Positions 42,700 to 52,087 are shown, counted from the stretch's first letter. The stretch is DNA of 64,000 nt from Marinovum sp048263515 (GCF_048263515.1 NZ_JBLXEC010000006.1:140747-204746); one strand, 5' to 3'. The notes: generated by a model not told the origin, from the sequence alone. Translations and numbers: made by a program.

Positions 42700-42731
42700 G
42701 GGGCGTCCCTAGCGGGGCGCCCTTTGCTTTT
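42700..42731 (+). terminator. Intrinsic terminator of the cold shock gene
   Basis: GGGGCG...CGCCC hairpin (42700-42722) followed by TTTGCTTTT, ten bases after the cold shock stop. Confidence 0.7.
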
Positions 42732-42930
42732 GACGGGGGCGCGTTCTGCGCAGCTTCCCCGGCCGCACCGGGCACCGGCCCGATCTGCGAGGCCCGCGCC
42801 TCGACTTACCGAATGAACCGACAGAGGGCCGCGCCGGCCCCTCACCACTGCCCGCCGGCAGATGGAAGAGGGCGCGTGTCCGCAGGCCCCTGTCGCACGT
42901 GCCCTTATCCCGACCGAGAGAGGATTCTCC

Positions 42931-43617
42931 ATGACACGAGCCACCACCGCTGCCGCTTCCGCCAAGGGTCAGGACCTGTTCAAGGGCATGACGACCACCA
43001 AGCAGCCAAAGGCCCCCAAGAAGGAGCCGCGCGCCGCGATCCAGACCGGCGAGCATGGCCGCTATCAGATCAAGTCGGGGCTTCTGGCCGGTGAATATGT
43101 CGCGCGCGCCTTCCCCAAGGCGCCGACCACCGCCCGCGGGCTGATTGCCGAGGCTCATGGCGAGACCGAAGAGGAAGCCATCGCCGCGCTGCATGCCGCC
43201 ATCGACGCCCGCGAGACCAAGCGCAACGAGGCCCGCCGCGAAGACACCCACACCGGTGTCGCCGTGCCCAGCGTCGAGGAATATGTCGAGGCGATCAGCC
43301 AGGTCGCCCTGACCGCGCCGCAGCGCGCCATGCTGACTGCGCTGTCGCTGGCCGGCGAAGAGGGCCTGAGCGAATCCCGGATGGCCCGGGCCGGCGGCTA
43401 CAAGTCCAAGGCCTCGGCCCGCCGTTCGTTTACCGGCGCCGGCACCTCGATGTCACTCTATCTCTCCACCGGCGCCGAGGCGCAGGAGGGTGACACCGCC
43501 GAAGGGCTCGCCTTGCTGGGTTTCCAGGAGACCGGCGACGGCGAAGAGGGCACCGGCCCTTGGGTGCTATACCCCGAATTGCGCGACGCGGTGCACAAGG
43601 CGCTGCGCCCGGAATGA
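42931..43617 (+). CDS. Unknown protein with a possible DNA-associated C-terminal module
   Basis: 228 residues. A basic N-terminus (KQPKAPKKEPRAA), a small beta/alpha domain (GEHGRYQIKSGLLAGEYVAR), and a C-terminal part with LTAPQRAMLTALSLAGE and SRMARAGGYKSKASARRSF. The latter pattern resembles a module I associate with HNH-type and other DNA-acting proteins, but the match is from memory and weak. Ribosome site AGAGAGGA before the ATG at 42931. Confidence 0.7.
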   Translation: MTRATTAAASAKGQDLFKGMTTTKQPKAPKKEPRAAIQTGEHGRYQIKSGLLAGEYVARAFPKAPTTARGLIAEAHGETEEEAIAALHAAIDARETKRNEARREDTHTGVAVPSVEEYVEAISQVALTAPQRAMLTALSLAGEEGLSESRMARAGGYKSKASARRSFTGAGTSMSLYLSTGAEAQEGDTAEGLALLGFQETGDGEEGTGPWVLYPELRDAVHKALRPE

Positions 43618-43740
43618 TGCCGGCCTGAGCCGCGCGCGGCGAGCGCTTTGACGCCAGCCGCCGCGGCCGGTCGAAACAGGCACAGGATCCACGGAACCTG
43701 TGCGGCAAGAGCGGGTTGTCCTTCGGAAGGAGGACCACCC

Positions 43741-43977
43741 ATGTCTCAGCGTTTCATCCAGATCCCCGCTCGTGTCGCAGAGGGCCTCGGTTTTCCGCAG
43801 GCGTCCGACGCCCTGGTCGGGTTGCAGACCACTCCCCATCTCATCGCGCCGCACATCGCCGCCGCCGCCCTGCGCGCCGAGCGCGAGGCGCGGGAGCGTG
43901 CGCTTCTGCATGCCCCGTCTGCGTTGCATGTCAGCGACCTCTACCCGGACGACGACACCGATCTGCCAGAGCGCTGA
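43741..43977 (+). CDS. Hypothetical small protein
   Basis: 78 residues, starting MSQRFIQIPARVAEGLGFPQ, helical in the middle, acidic C-terminus (YPDDDTDLPER). The GGAGG site upstream is good. No family recognised. It lies 44 bases ahead of the PTP-like gene and could be co-transcribed. Confidence 0.6.
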   Translation: MSQRFIQIPARVAEGLGFPQASDALVGLQTTPHLIAPHIAAAALRAEREARERALLHAPSALHVSDLYPDDDTDLPER

Positions 43978-44020
43978 CAGGCGCCGACACCCGCACATCC
44001 CCTCACTTCAGGAGACCCCC

Positions 44021-44473
44021 ATGGACAAGATCGCCACGCTTTCCCCCAATCACACCGTTGCCCTGTTCACCCCCGACGAAGCCGCGCTGCGGCAGGTGGC
44101 GGATGCCGGCAACATGACCGTCGTCAACTTCCGCGATGCCGGAGAAAAAGGCGGGCTGTCACCAGAGGAAGAGCGCCGCGTTGCCGAGGCCGCCGGGCTG
44201 AACTACCTGCACTTCCCGATGACCGCCGAAACCCTGAACCCCGAGCGGGTCGACGAATTTCGCCGCACGCTCGATGACCTGCCGCAGCCGGTGTTCCTGC
44301 ATTGCGCCTCGGGCAAGCGCGCCGGTGCGATGACCCTGATGGCGCTGGCCGCTGACAGGGGGCTCGACGGAGAGGCCGCCTTGAAGCTTGGCCAGGATCA
44401 CGGGCTGGATCTGACCGAAGAAAAGATCGGCCAGTTCGTCAAATCCTATGCTGATGAAAAGGCGGGTGTCTGA
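44021..44473 (+). CDS. Protein tyrosine phosphatase-like / sulfurtransferase-type protein (DUF442 group)
   Basis: 150 residues with the CX5R phosphate loop as HCASGKRAG. The N-terminal VNFRDAGEKGG block and LHFPMTAETLNPERV resemble the DUF442/Blh N-terminal domain family, which is related to dual-specificity phosphatases. Substrate unknown. Ribosome site AGGAGA. Confidence 0.8.
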   Translation: MDKIATLSPNHTVALFTPDEAALRQVADAGNMTVVNFRDAGEKGGLSPEEERRVAEAAGLNYLHFPMTAETLNPERVDEFRRTLDDLPQPVFLHCASGKRAGAMTLMALAADRGLDGEAALKLGQDHGLDLTEEKIGQFVKSYADEKAGV

Positions 44474-44617
44474 GGTCTCTCCCCATAGCCGCTGCGGTGA
44501 CTGACCTTACGTCAATTGCGGCGGTGGCTTGACCTTGCCCCGTTTGGAAAAATTACTGGCGCCGGTGGTCTTGTCAGGATCGCAGGCTACATCCCATTTC
44601 AAACGGGGAGACAGCGA

Positions 44618-47599
44618 ATGCGCACGGGCGCCAAAGAAAAATTGTCATTCGCAACCGGCGAAGGTGAGCTGGCGTCGCTCGTCGCCGAGCATCCTTGGCA
44701 CACCCATGCCCTCGGCGTGCCGGAAGCCTGGCCGCCGAGCCTGAAGACCGCGCTGCAGATCCTGCTGGCGTCACCTCAGCCGGGATGGCTGATCTGGGGG
44801 CCTGACGACACACTCTTCTACAACGACGGCTTTCGCAGCATCCTCGGCGCCGGTCACCCCCGCGCCTTTGCACGTCCGGCGCGTGAGGGTCTTGGCGAGC
44901 TCTGGGCGGCGCTGGCGTCGTCGGTGGCGCAGGTGCGCGACAGCGGCCAACCGGCCCAGGTGACAGCCCGGAGTGCCGCCCGTTTCGATGCCGCCCAACG
45001 ACAAAGCCTCTGCGCGCTGGCACCAGTGGGCGAGGCCGCGGGCCGCGCCGAAGGGGTGATGGGCACCCTCCTGACCGAAGCGCCGCCGAAGGAGCACCGC
45101 TCCGACGATCTGTCGGCGCTGCAACACAAGCTGCTGGAACTGACGCTGCAGGAACGCCCGCTCGAGCTGATCCTCGAAGAGCTGACCCGCGCGGTGCAGG
45201 CCTTCATCGGCAGCGACTCCGCCTGTTCGATCCTGCTGACCAAGGAAGACGGCGACCGGCTGTTCCACGGCAGCTCGGTCGGCCTGTCCGACGACTACAA
45301 CACGGCCATCGACGGCATCGCCATCGGTCCTGACATGGGCTCTTGCGGCACCGCGGCGCATCGGCGCGCGCCGGTGCTGGTGGCCGACATCGCCACCGAC
45401 CCGCTGTGGGCAGAGTTCCGTGATCTGGCCCTGCCGCTGGGCCTGAGGGCCTGCTGGTCGCATCCGGTGATCGGCACGCGGCGCAAGGTGCTGGGCACCT
45501 TCGCCATCTACCGCGCGCAGCCCGGGCTGCCCTCGGCGGCGCAGAACGACTTCCTCGATCTGGTGGCCCAGGTCACCGCGCTGATCCTCGAACGCTACGA
45601 GGCGCAGGCGGCGCTGAACGACCAGACGCGACTGCTCGAGACGCTGAATCGCACCGGCGCCGGCGTCGCGGCCGAGTTGGACCACGAGGCGCTGATCCAG
45701 ATGGTCACCGATGCCGGGGTCGAGCTGACCGGGGCGCAGTTCGGCGCCTTCTTCTACAACGTGGTCGACGGCTCGAACGAGAGCTACATGCTCTACACCC
45801 TGTCGGGCGTCGAAAATTCGGCCTTTTCCGACTTTCCCATGCCGCGCAACACCAAGGTCTTTGCACCGACCTTTGCCGGCGACGGCATCATCCGCTCCGA
45901 CGACATCACCTCCGATCCGCGCTACGGCCGCAACGCGCCTTACAATGGCATGCCGAAAGGGCATCTGCCGGTTCGCAGCTATCTTGCCGTGCCGGTGATC
46001 TCGCGCTCGGGCCGGGTACTGGGCGGGCTGTTCTTCGGACACGAGGATCCGGCACGCTTTTCGCAGCACCATGAGAAACTGATGGACGGTCTCGCAGGTC
46101 AGGCAGCCATCGCGCTCGACAATGCGTTTCTCTATCAATCCGCCCAGCGCGAGATCGAGGAACGCCGCCGCGCCGAGCACACGCTGCTCAAGATCAAGAG
46201 CGATCTCGAGGTGGCGCAGGAGCGGGTCGAACTGGCGCTGGCGGCCGGCGCCATCGTCGGCACCTGGATCTGGCATGTTCCGTCAGACACGGTCACCACC
46301 GACGACCGCTTTGCCGAGACCTTCGGGCTCGACCCCGAGCGGGGGCGCGCGGGGATGCCCTTGGCCGAGGTCTCGGCCTCCATCCACCCCGAGGACGCCG
46401 GTCGGGTGAAGACATTGATCGAGCAGGCCCTGCGCGAAGGCGGCAGCTATCGCGCCGAGTACCGGGCGCGGCATTCCAACGGCCAGTACCGCTGGGTCGA
46501 GGCCAGCGGTTATTGCGAGCTCGACAGCGCGGGGCAGGCGGTGCGTTTCCCCGGCGTGCTGATGGACATCGAACAGCGCCGGCGGATCGAGAGCGATCTC
46601 AAGCGCCGCGAGGCCGATCTCGCGCTGCTGCTCGATTCCACCGCCGACGGTTTCTATGCGGTCGACAAGGCTGGATGCACCACCCGTTGCAACGCCGCCT
46701 TCCTGCGCATGCTGGGCTTCGAGAGCGAGGATCAGGTGATCGGCAAGCAGCTGCACGACCTGATCCACCATTCCCATGCCGATGGCTCGCCCTATCCGCG
46801 CGAGGACTGCCCGATCTACCACGTCGCCCGCACCGGCGAGGCGGCGCATGTCAGCGACGAGGTCTTCTACCGCACCGACGGCACCTCGTTCCCGGTGGAA
46901 TACTGGGTGCGCCCGGTTGTCTGGAAGGGCGAGCTGCAGGGTGCGGTCTGCAACATCCTCGACATCTCCGAGCGCAAGCGCGCCGAGGAGGCGCGCCAGC
47001 TTCTGATGCGCGAGCTGAACCACCGGGTGAAGAACCTCTTTGCCATCGTCGCCGGCATGATCAAGATGACCGCCCGTCATGCCGAAAGCGTCGAGGACCT
47101 GTCGCAGGCGCTTGGCGGCCGGGTGATGGCGCTGTCGCGCGCGCATGAGCTGATCAGCAGCTCGATCACCTCGCGCCAGAGCCACGAGGCCTTCAGCGGG
47201 CTCGACCGGCTGATCGAGGTGGTGCTGGCACCCTATGCCGAGGCCCGCGACGGCGCGCTGAGGCTCGAGGGTCCGACGGTCGAGATCGGGCCGACGGCCA
47301 CCACCGGTCTGGCGCTGATCCTGCACGAACTGGCGACGAATTCGGCGAAATACGGTGCGCTGTCGGCGCCCGAAGGAATTGTCACGGTCCGCTGGGCCGT
47401 GGCCGAGGAGACGATGACCCTGACCTGGACCGAGACCGGCGGGCCCGAGGTCCGGGGCGCGCCGGACCAGACCGGGTTCGGCAGCCAGCTTGCCCGGCTC
47501 AGCGCCACCGGGCAGTTGGGAGGGTCGATCGAATTTGCCTGGGTGCGCGACGGTGTGGATATCCGCCTGACCGCCGCGCTGGAGCGGCTGGCGCATTAG
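44618..47599 (+). CDS. Large cytoplasmic HWE-family sensor histidine kinase
   Basis: 993 residues with no membrane helix. Order: an N-terminal PAS-like region (about 15-150), two GAF domains (about 170-335 and 340-510), two PAS/PAC units (about 535-660 and 665-790) and a kinase core with H802 in ELNHRVKNLFAIVAGMI, NSAKYGAL as the N box and the W-x-E signature in LTWTETGGP. HWE kinases feed stress and light pathways in alphaproteobacteria. The ATG at 44618 has GGGGAG. A single-domain response regulator follows after 18 bases. Confidence 0.9.
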   Translation: MRTGAKEKLSFATGEGELASLVAEHPWHTHALGVPEAWPPSLKTALQILLASPQPGWLIWGPDDTLFYNDGFRSILGAGHPRAFARPAREGLGELWAALASSVAQVRDSGQPAQVTARSAARFDAAQRQSLCALAPVGEAAGRAEGVMGTLLTEAPPKEHRSDDLSALQHKLLELTLQERPLELILEELTRAVQAFIGSDSACSILLTKEDGDRLFHGSSVGLSDDYNTAIDGIAIGPDMGSCGTAAHRRAPVLVADIATDPLWAEFRDLALPLGLRACWSHPVIGTRRKVLGTFAIYRAQPGLPSAAQNDFLDLVAQVTALILERYEAQAALNDQTRLLETLNRTGAGVAAELDHEALIQMVTDAGVELTGAQFGAFFYNVVDGSNESYMLYTLSGVENSAFSDFPMPRNTKVFAPTFAGDGIIRSDDITSDPRYGRNAPYNGMPKGHLPVRSYLAVPVISRSGRVLGGLFFGHEDPARFSQHHEKLMDGLAGQAAIALDNAFLYQSAQREIEERRRAEHTLLKIKSDLEVAQERVELALAAGAIVGTWIWHVPSDTVTTDDRFAETFGLDPERGRAGMPLAEVSASIHPEDAGRVKTLIEQALREGGSYRAEYRARHSNGQYRWVEASGYCELDSAGQAVRFPGVLMDIEQRRRIESDLKRREADLALLLDSTADGFYAVDKAGCTTRCNAAFLRMLGFESEDQVIGKQLHDLIHHSHADGSPYPREDCPIYHVARTGEAAHVSDEVFYRTDGTSFPVEYWVRPVVWKGELQGAVCNILDISERKRAEEARQLLMRELNHRVKNLFAIVAGMIKMTARHAESVEDLSQALGGRVMALSRAHELISSSITSRQSHEAFSGLDRLIEVVLAPYAEARDGALRLEGPTVEIGPTATTGLALILHELATNSAKYGALSAPEGIVTVRWAVAEETMTLTWTETGGPEVRGAPDQTGFGSQLARLSATGQLGGSIEFAWVRDGVDIRLTAALERLAH

Positions 47600-47617
47600 A
47601 AGTTCTGGAGTAAAGCC

Positions 47618-48016
47618 ATGTCTGATCCTGATCGTTATCTGTCCGGATGCAAGGTCCTGGTCGTGGAAGACGAGCCCTTCATCGCCCTCGACCTTGCCTA
47701 TGGTGTCGAAGAGGCCGGCGGCACCGCGCTGGGCCCGGCCTCGACCGTGGCCCAGGCGCTGGCGCTGATCGAGACCTCCCGGCCCGACGCGGCAATCGTC
47801 GACGTCGACCTGCCCGACGGCGACATCGGCCCGGTGCTCGACACCCTGCGCCCCGAGGTGCCTGTGGTGGTGCACACCGGCGTCGGCCTGCCCAAGCGGC
47901 TGCGCGAGATTCACTCCGGCCTGCGGGTCTTCACCAAGCCCACGGCGCCGTCTGAGCTGACCCAACGGGTGCGGCAGGAACTCGACGGGTTGCGTGGGGC
48001 GGGCAGGGCGCGGTGA
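47618..48016 (+). CDS. Single-domain response regulator
   Basis: 132 residues, a receiver domain alone: acidic pair EDEP (18-21), phospho-acceptor D62 in AIVDVDLPDG, conserved Thr in VVVHTGVG and Lys in VFTKPTAP. No output domain, so it passes the signal by protein contact or serves as a phosphate sink. It is almost certainly the partner of the HWE kinase directly upstream. Confidence 0.92.
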   Translation: MSDPDRYLSGCKVLVVEDEPFIALDLAYGVEEAGGTALGPASTVAQALALIETSRPDAAIVDVDLPDGDIGPVLDTLRPEVPVVVHTGVGLPKRLREIHSGLRVFTKPTAPSELTQRVRQELDGLRGAGRAR

Positions 48017-48223
48017 TGCGGGTTTCGGGGCGTGGGGCTTGAGCGCGAGCCGCTGGGTCAGCGCCGGATCGGCATAGGCTCGTGAGCCCGACTTCATTTG
48101 GTCGAACTGTAAATTGAAGACCCGCGGCCCTGGGGGACACGGATGTCATGGTCGAACCGAAGTCGGACTGTCGCACAGGCGGTGCTGGCCGGATCACCTG
48201 GAATCATCCTGTGGCAGGTGGCG

Positions 48224-48907
48224 TTACCCGCCGGGCGTCTCGGCGGCGGGCTCCGACAGGGCGAAATTCCGGTCATAGGCGTTCTGGATATGCGCCGTCA
48301 TTCGCTCGGCGGCGCCGGTGCGGTCATCGGCCAGGATGGCGCCGATGATGCCGTCGTGCTCGTCCCAGATCGCCACGGCCTTGCCGGGATCGCGCAGGAT
48401 TTCGACCATGGCGCGCTGGATATGGTTCCAGGTCTGGCGCATGGAGTTCTGGATCACCTGGTTGCCGGCCCAGAGATAGAGCATCTCGTGAAAGGCGCGG
48501 TCGGCGCGCAGCAGCTTGGGGATGTCGCCCCGGGCCACCGCCTCGCGCCCGCGGGTCAGGACCTTCTGCGCCAGCGCCGCGGCCTTGTCGGGGCGGCGCG
48601 CCACCGCGGCGCTGGCGGCGAAAGGTTCGACCAGCAGGCGGTATTCGGTGATCGCGCGCATCAGCTCGGGGTCGAGGGGCGCCACGATCACGCTGCGCCG
48701 GCCGGTGTCCTCGAGCAGGCGCTCGGCCTTGAGAATCGCGATGGCACTGTTGACCGGCTGGCGCGAGACCTGAAGCCTCGCGGCGATATCGTCCTGGTTC
48801 AGCCGGTCGCCGGGCGAAAACTCGCCGCTGCAGATCGCGTCCAGCAGGATGTCATAAGTCTCTTCGACCAATGATTTCTTTGGTTTGATCGTCTCCACAG
48901 ATGTCAC
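48224..48907 (-). CDS. GntR-family (FCD) transcriptional regulator
   Basis: 227 residues: an N-terminal winged helix (LVEETYDILLDAICSGEFSP, DDIAARLQVSRQPVNSAIAI) and a helical FCD ligand domain with the metal-binding His pattern (FHEMLYLWAGN, MTAHIQNAYD). Start uncertain: GTG at 48907 or GTG at 48898. Upstream, the TCGTATACCA half of a FadR-type site stands near 48975, and a perfect dyad lies at 49369. It probably represses the VOC/GMC oxidoreductase operon in response to a small acid. Confidence 0.88.
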   Translation of the reverse strand: MTSVETIKPKKSLVEETYDILLDAICSGEFSPGDRLNQDDIAARLQVSRQPVNSAIAILKAERLLEDTGRRSVIVAPLDPELMRAITEYRLLVEPFAASAAVARRPDKAAALAQKVLTRGREAVARGDIPKLLRADRAFHEMLYLWAGNQVIQNSMRQTWNHIQRAMVEILRDPGKAVAIWDEHDGIIGAILADDRTGAAERMTAHIQNAYDRNFALSEPAAETPGG

Positions 48908-49041
48908 CCCGCTGATGGTGCCGCGCCCCGCCACCAAGGTCGGGTTCGACAACACCTCGTATTTCGTATACCAAATTCGGAGACAGGGGTAGATTTCTCG
49001 TTCATGCTGCACCTGTTGGCCGCAAGGGAGGAGACACCGAC

Positions 49042-49335
49042 ATGTGCCAGGTTTTCGCGGGCCAGGACCCCGAGCGATATGCATGCACGACCCGACGGCT
49101 GCGGCTGAACGGCCAGAGCACCAGCATCCGGCTGGAAAACGCCTTTTGGGCGACGATCGACGAGATCGCGCATCGCGATGGTGTGTCGACGCCGACATTC
49201 CTCTCCACGTTGCATTCCGAGGTGCTCGAACAGCGCGGCGAGCCGGGCAATTTCACGTCTCTCTTGCGTTGTGCCTGCCTGAAATTCATCGAGATGTCCT
49301 CGGATCGTGCGGCGCTTCCGATCGCTGCCGAATAG
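49042..49335 (+). CDS. Ribbon-helix-helix domain protein
   Basis: 97 residues of the RHH_4 type: NGQSTSIRLENAFWATIDEI is the strand-helix start of the fold and FTSLLRCACLKFIE the second helix. Such small proteins are common in Rhodobacteraceae; DNA binding is likely, target unknown. Ribosome site GGGAGGAG. Divergent from the GntR gene. Confidence 0.82.
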   Translation: MCQVFAGQDPERYACTTRRLRLNGQSTSIRLENAFWATIDEIAHRDGVSTPTFLSTLHSEVLEQRGEPGNFTSLLRCACLKFIEMSSDRAALPIAAE

Positions 49336-49368
49336 CTGCGGGCAGTCTGCATCCTGCAAAATCTCGTT

Positions 49369-49388
49369 GGTAGTATGAGCATACTACC
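49369..49388. promoter_or_regulatory. Operator upstream of the VOC/GMC operon
   Basis: GGTAGTAT-gagc-ATACTACC, perfect 8-base arms, 60 bases ahead of the VOC gene start. The core GTA...TAC symmetry is the kind bound by GntR/FadR-family regulators, and such a regulator is encoded just upstream at 48224. Confidence 0.6.
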
Positions 49389-49447
49389 CGGGCCCGATAG
49401 GTCCGGCCTAGGCTTTCCCCATCACGTCAGATGTAGGGAAACGAAAA

Positions 49448-49843
49448 TTGGCCAAGGCAATACACTCGATGATCCGCGTTCTGGACGAGGAACGCTCTCT
49501 CGCCTTCTACGACACGGCCTTCGGGCTCAAGGTCGCGGATCGACTGGATTTTCCGGACTTCACGCTGGTCTATCTCAGCAATGACGAGTCCGACTTCGAG
49601 CTTGAACTGACCATCAACAAGGGCACCACCGAGGCCTATGACCTGGGCACCGGCTACGGCCACCTCGCGGTCTCGGTCGCGGATCTCGATGCCGAACATG
49701 CCCGCTTCGAGGCCGAGGGCCTGGCCCCCCGAAAACTCGTGGAATTCGCACCCGCCGGCAAGGTCGTCGCGCGGTTCTTTTTCGTGGCCGATCCGGATGG
49801 GTACCAAGTCGAGGTGCTCGAGCGAGGCGGCCGCTTCAAGTGA
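49448..49843 (+). CDS. Glyoxalase/VOC-family protein
   Basis: 131 residues, two beta-alpha-beta-beta-beta units (SMIRVLDEERSLAFYDTAFG and GHLAVSVADLDAEHARFEAE), with metal-site candidates H at the start (AIHSMIRV), E in LELTINKG, H in YGHLAV and E in YQVEVLERG, the lactoylglutathione lyase pattern. A TTG start at 49448 fits the family N-terminus and has AGGGAAA upstream. First gene of an operon with the Tat subunit and the GMC oxidoreductase. Confidence 0.85.
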   Translation: MAKAIHSMIRVLDEERSLAFYDTAFGLKVADRLDFPDFTLVYLSNDESDFELELTINKGTTEAYDLGTGYGHLAVSVADLDAEHARFEAEGLAPRKLVEFAPAGKVVARFFFVADPDGYQVEVLERGGRFK

Positions 49844-49863
49844 AAGGAATGGGAGGAGACACG

Positions 49864-50406
49864 ATGACGGGAGGAGAGTCGATGTCGAAGATGACAGGCC
49901 CCAAGGGGCTGACCAGACGCCAATTGCTGTCGCGGGCAACCGCGGCCGGGGCGTCCTTTGTGGTGGGGGCCGGTTTCCTGGCCGCACCAAATGGCGCCTG
50001 GGCCAAGGAGACCGTGGCGCTCAAGCCCGAGACCATGGCGACACTGGTGCAGATGGCGCGCGACATCTATCCGCACGACCAGGTGGGTGACGAATACTAC
50101 GTCATCGCCGTCAAGGGATATGACACCGCCGAGGCCGCCGAAGGCATCGAGGCCGGGATTGCCAAGCTGAATGCCGCGGCGCAGGCCGCCGGCCACGACA
50201 GCTATCTGGCCGCCGGGTGGGAGCGTGACCGCGTCGACATCCTGCGCGGCATGGAAGACGACGCCTTTTTCCAGCAGATCCGCGGCGGGCTGGTGACCGG
50301 TCTCTACAACCAGAAAGCGGTCTGGCCGATCTTTGGCTACGAGGGCGAGAGCTTTTCCGAAGGTGGTTACATCGACCGCGGCTTCAACGACATCAACTGG
50401 CTGTAA
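49864..50406 (+). CDS. Tat-exported small subunit of a GMC-type dehydrogenase (gluconate dehydrogenase gamma-like)
   Basis: 180 residues. A twin-arginine signal (LTRRQLLSRATAAGASFVVG) followed by the gamma-subunit fold (LVQMARDIYPHDQVGDEYYV, then YLAAGWERDRVDILRGMEDD and QKAVWPIFGYEGES). In related enzymes this subunit carries the flavoprotein to the periplasm as a hitchhiker. Two start sites, ATG 49864 and ATG 49882, each have an identical GGGAGGAG five bases upstream; I took the first. GMC oxidoreductase follows after 14 bases. Confidence 0.85.
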   Translation: MTGGESMSKMTGPKGLTRRQLLSRATAAGASFVVGAGFLAAPNGAWAKETVALKPETMATLVQMARDIYPHDQVGDEYYVIAVKGYDTAEAAEGIEAGIAKLNAAAQAAGHDSYLAAGWERDRVDILRGMEDDAFFQQIRGGLVTGLYNQKAVWPIFGYEGESFSEGGYIDRGFNDINWL

Positions 50407-50420
50407 GGAGGAGATCACAG

Positions 50421-51992
50421 ATGACAGCTCCATTTGATCTTTCCGACGACAGCGTTGTCGTCGTGATCGGCACGGGGGCCGGCGGCGGCGTCCTGGCCAA
50501 GGAACTGGCGCAGAAGGGCGTCTCGGTTGTGGCTCTGGAAGCCGGCGGGCGACATTTCCCCGAGGATTTCATCAACGACGAATGGGAAAGCTTCGGCCAG
50601 CTGGCTTGGCTCGACCCGCGCACCACGTCCGGCGACTGGCGGGTGGCCAAGGATTTCTCGGGCCTGCCGGCCTGGATCGTGAAATCTGTGGGCGGCACCA
50701 CCCAGCACTGGGCAGGCGCCAGCCTGCGGTTCCAGGAGCACGAGTGGAAGGCCAAGACCACCTATGGCGATGTCGAGGGCGCAAGCCTGCTCGACTGGCC
50801 GATCGACGCCGCCGAGATGGCGCCGTGGTATGCCAAGGCCGAAGACAAGCTGCAGGTGACCCGGACCGGCGACCGTCCCGGCCTGCCGGGCAGCAACAAC
50901 TACCTGGTGTTCGAGAAGGGCGCCAAGGCGCTGGGCTATGAGAAGGTGCACACCGGGCGCATGGCCATCGCCACCAGCGAGAACAGTGACAGGATCACCT
51001 GCCAGCAGACCGGCTTCTGCTTTCAGGGCTGCAAATGGGGGGCCAAATGGTCGGCAGGCTATCACGACATCCCCGAGGGCGAGGCCACCGGCAACCTCGA
51101 GGTCCGGCCGCACAGCCACGTCGCGCGCATCCTGCATGATGACAGCGGCAAGGTCACCGGCGTCGAGTATTTCGACGAGGACGGCAATCTGCAGATGCAG
51201 AAGGCGCGCATCGTCTGCCTCGCCGGCAACTCCTTCGAGAGCCCGCGGCTCCTGCTGAACTCGGCCTCGGAGATGTTCCCCAACGGGCTGGCGAACTCGT
51301 CGGACCAGGTGGGGCGCAACTACATGCGGCACATGACCGGGTCGGTCTACGGGGTGTTCGACAAGCCGGTGAAGATGTGGCGCGGCACCACCATGGCCGG
51401 CATCGTCCAGGACGAGGCCCGGCACGATCCCTCGCGCGGATTCGTCGGCGGCTACGAGCTGGAGACCCTGTCGCTGGGTCTGCCCTTCATGGCGGCCTTC
51501 CTCGATCCCGGCGCCTGGGGGCGCGAGTTCACCTCGGCGCTGGACAGCTACGAGAACATGGCCGGGATGTGGATCGTCGGCGAGGACATGCCGCAGTCTG
51601 ACAACCGGGTGACGCTGAACACGGAGGTCAAGGACCAGTACGGTCTGCCGGTGGCCAACGTGCACTTCGACAACCACCCCAACGACATCGCCATGCGCAA
51701 CCATGCCTATGCCCAGGGCCAGGCGATCTACGAGGCGGTGGGCGCCACCCGCACCTTCCCGACGCCGCCCTATCCCTCGACTCACAACCTGGGCACCAAC
51801 CGCATGTCGGAAAACCCCGAGGATGGCGTCTGCAACAAGTGGGGCCAGACCCACGACATTGCCAACCTGTTCATCTCTGACGGGTCGCAGTTCACCACCG
51901 GCGCGGCAGAGAACCCTACGCTGACCATCGTGGCCCTGGCGATCCGACAGGCCGACCACATCGCCAGCGAGATGAACGCCGGCAATCTCTGA
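50421..51992 (+). CDS. GMC-family oxidoreductase, FAD-dependent dehydrogenase large subunit
   Basis: 523 residues. FAD site GTGAGGGVLAKELA, GMC signature KSVGGTTQHWAGASLRF, C-terminal GMC_oxred_C with HNLGTNRMS. A cysteine cluster, CQQTGFCFQGCKWGAK, matches the region that binds a [3Fe-4S] cluster in FAD glucose dehydrogenase. There is no signal peptide, consistent with export together with the Tat subunit upstream. No cytochrome subunit gene is next to it. Substrate likely a sugar, sugar acid or alcohol. Confidence 0.9.
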   Translation: MTAPFDLSDDSVVVVIGTGAGGGVLAKELAQKGVSVVALEAGGRHFPEDFINDEWESFGQLAWLDPRTTSGDWRVAKDFSGLPAWIVKSVGGTTQHWAGASLRFQEHEWKAKTTYGDVEGASLLDWPIDAAEMAPWYAKAEDKLQVTRTGDRPGLPGSNNYLVFEKGAKALGYEKVHTGRMAIATSENSDRITCQQTGFCFQGCKWGAKWSAGYHDIPEGEATGNLEVRPHSHVARILHDDSGKVTGVEYFDEDGNLQMQKARIVCLAGNSFESPRLLLNSASEMFPNGLANSSDQVGRNYMRHMTGSVYGVFDKPVKMWRGTTMAGIVQDEARHDPSRGFVGGYELETLSLGLPFMAAFLDPGAWGREFTSALDSYENMAGMWIVGEDMPQSDNRVTLNTEVKDQYGLPVANVHFDNHPNDIAMRNHAYAQGQAIYEAVGATRTFPTPPYPSTHNLGTNRMSENPEDGVCNKWGQTHDIANLFISDGSQFTTGAAENPTLTIVALAIRQADHIASEMNAGNL

Positions 51993-51998
51993 ACCATC

Positions 51999-52026
51999 CC
52001 AAGGGCGCCGCTTGCGGCGCCCTTGG
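51999..52026 (+). terminator. Bidirectional terminator after the GMC gene
   Basis: CCAAGGGCGCCGC / GCGGCGCCCTTGG, 13-base arms with a 2-base centre, seven bases past the stop and 60 bases from the convergent LysR gene. Confidence 0.7.
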
Positions 52027-52087
52027 TCATTCAGGGTCCAAGGGGGGCAGGGCGGCCGCGCGCCTGCGCCGGACCTGAAAACAACCT

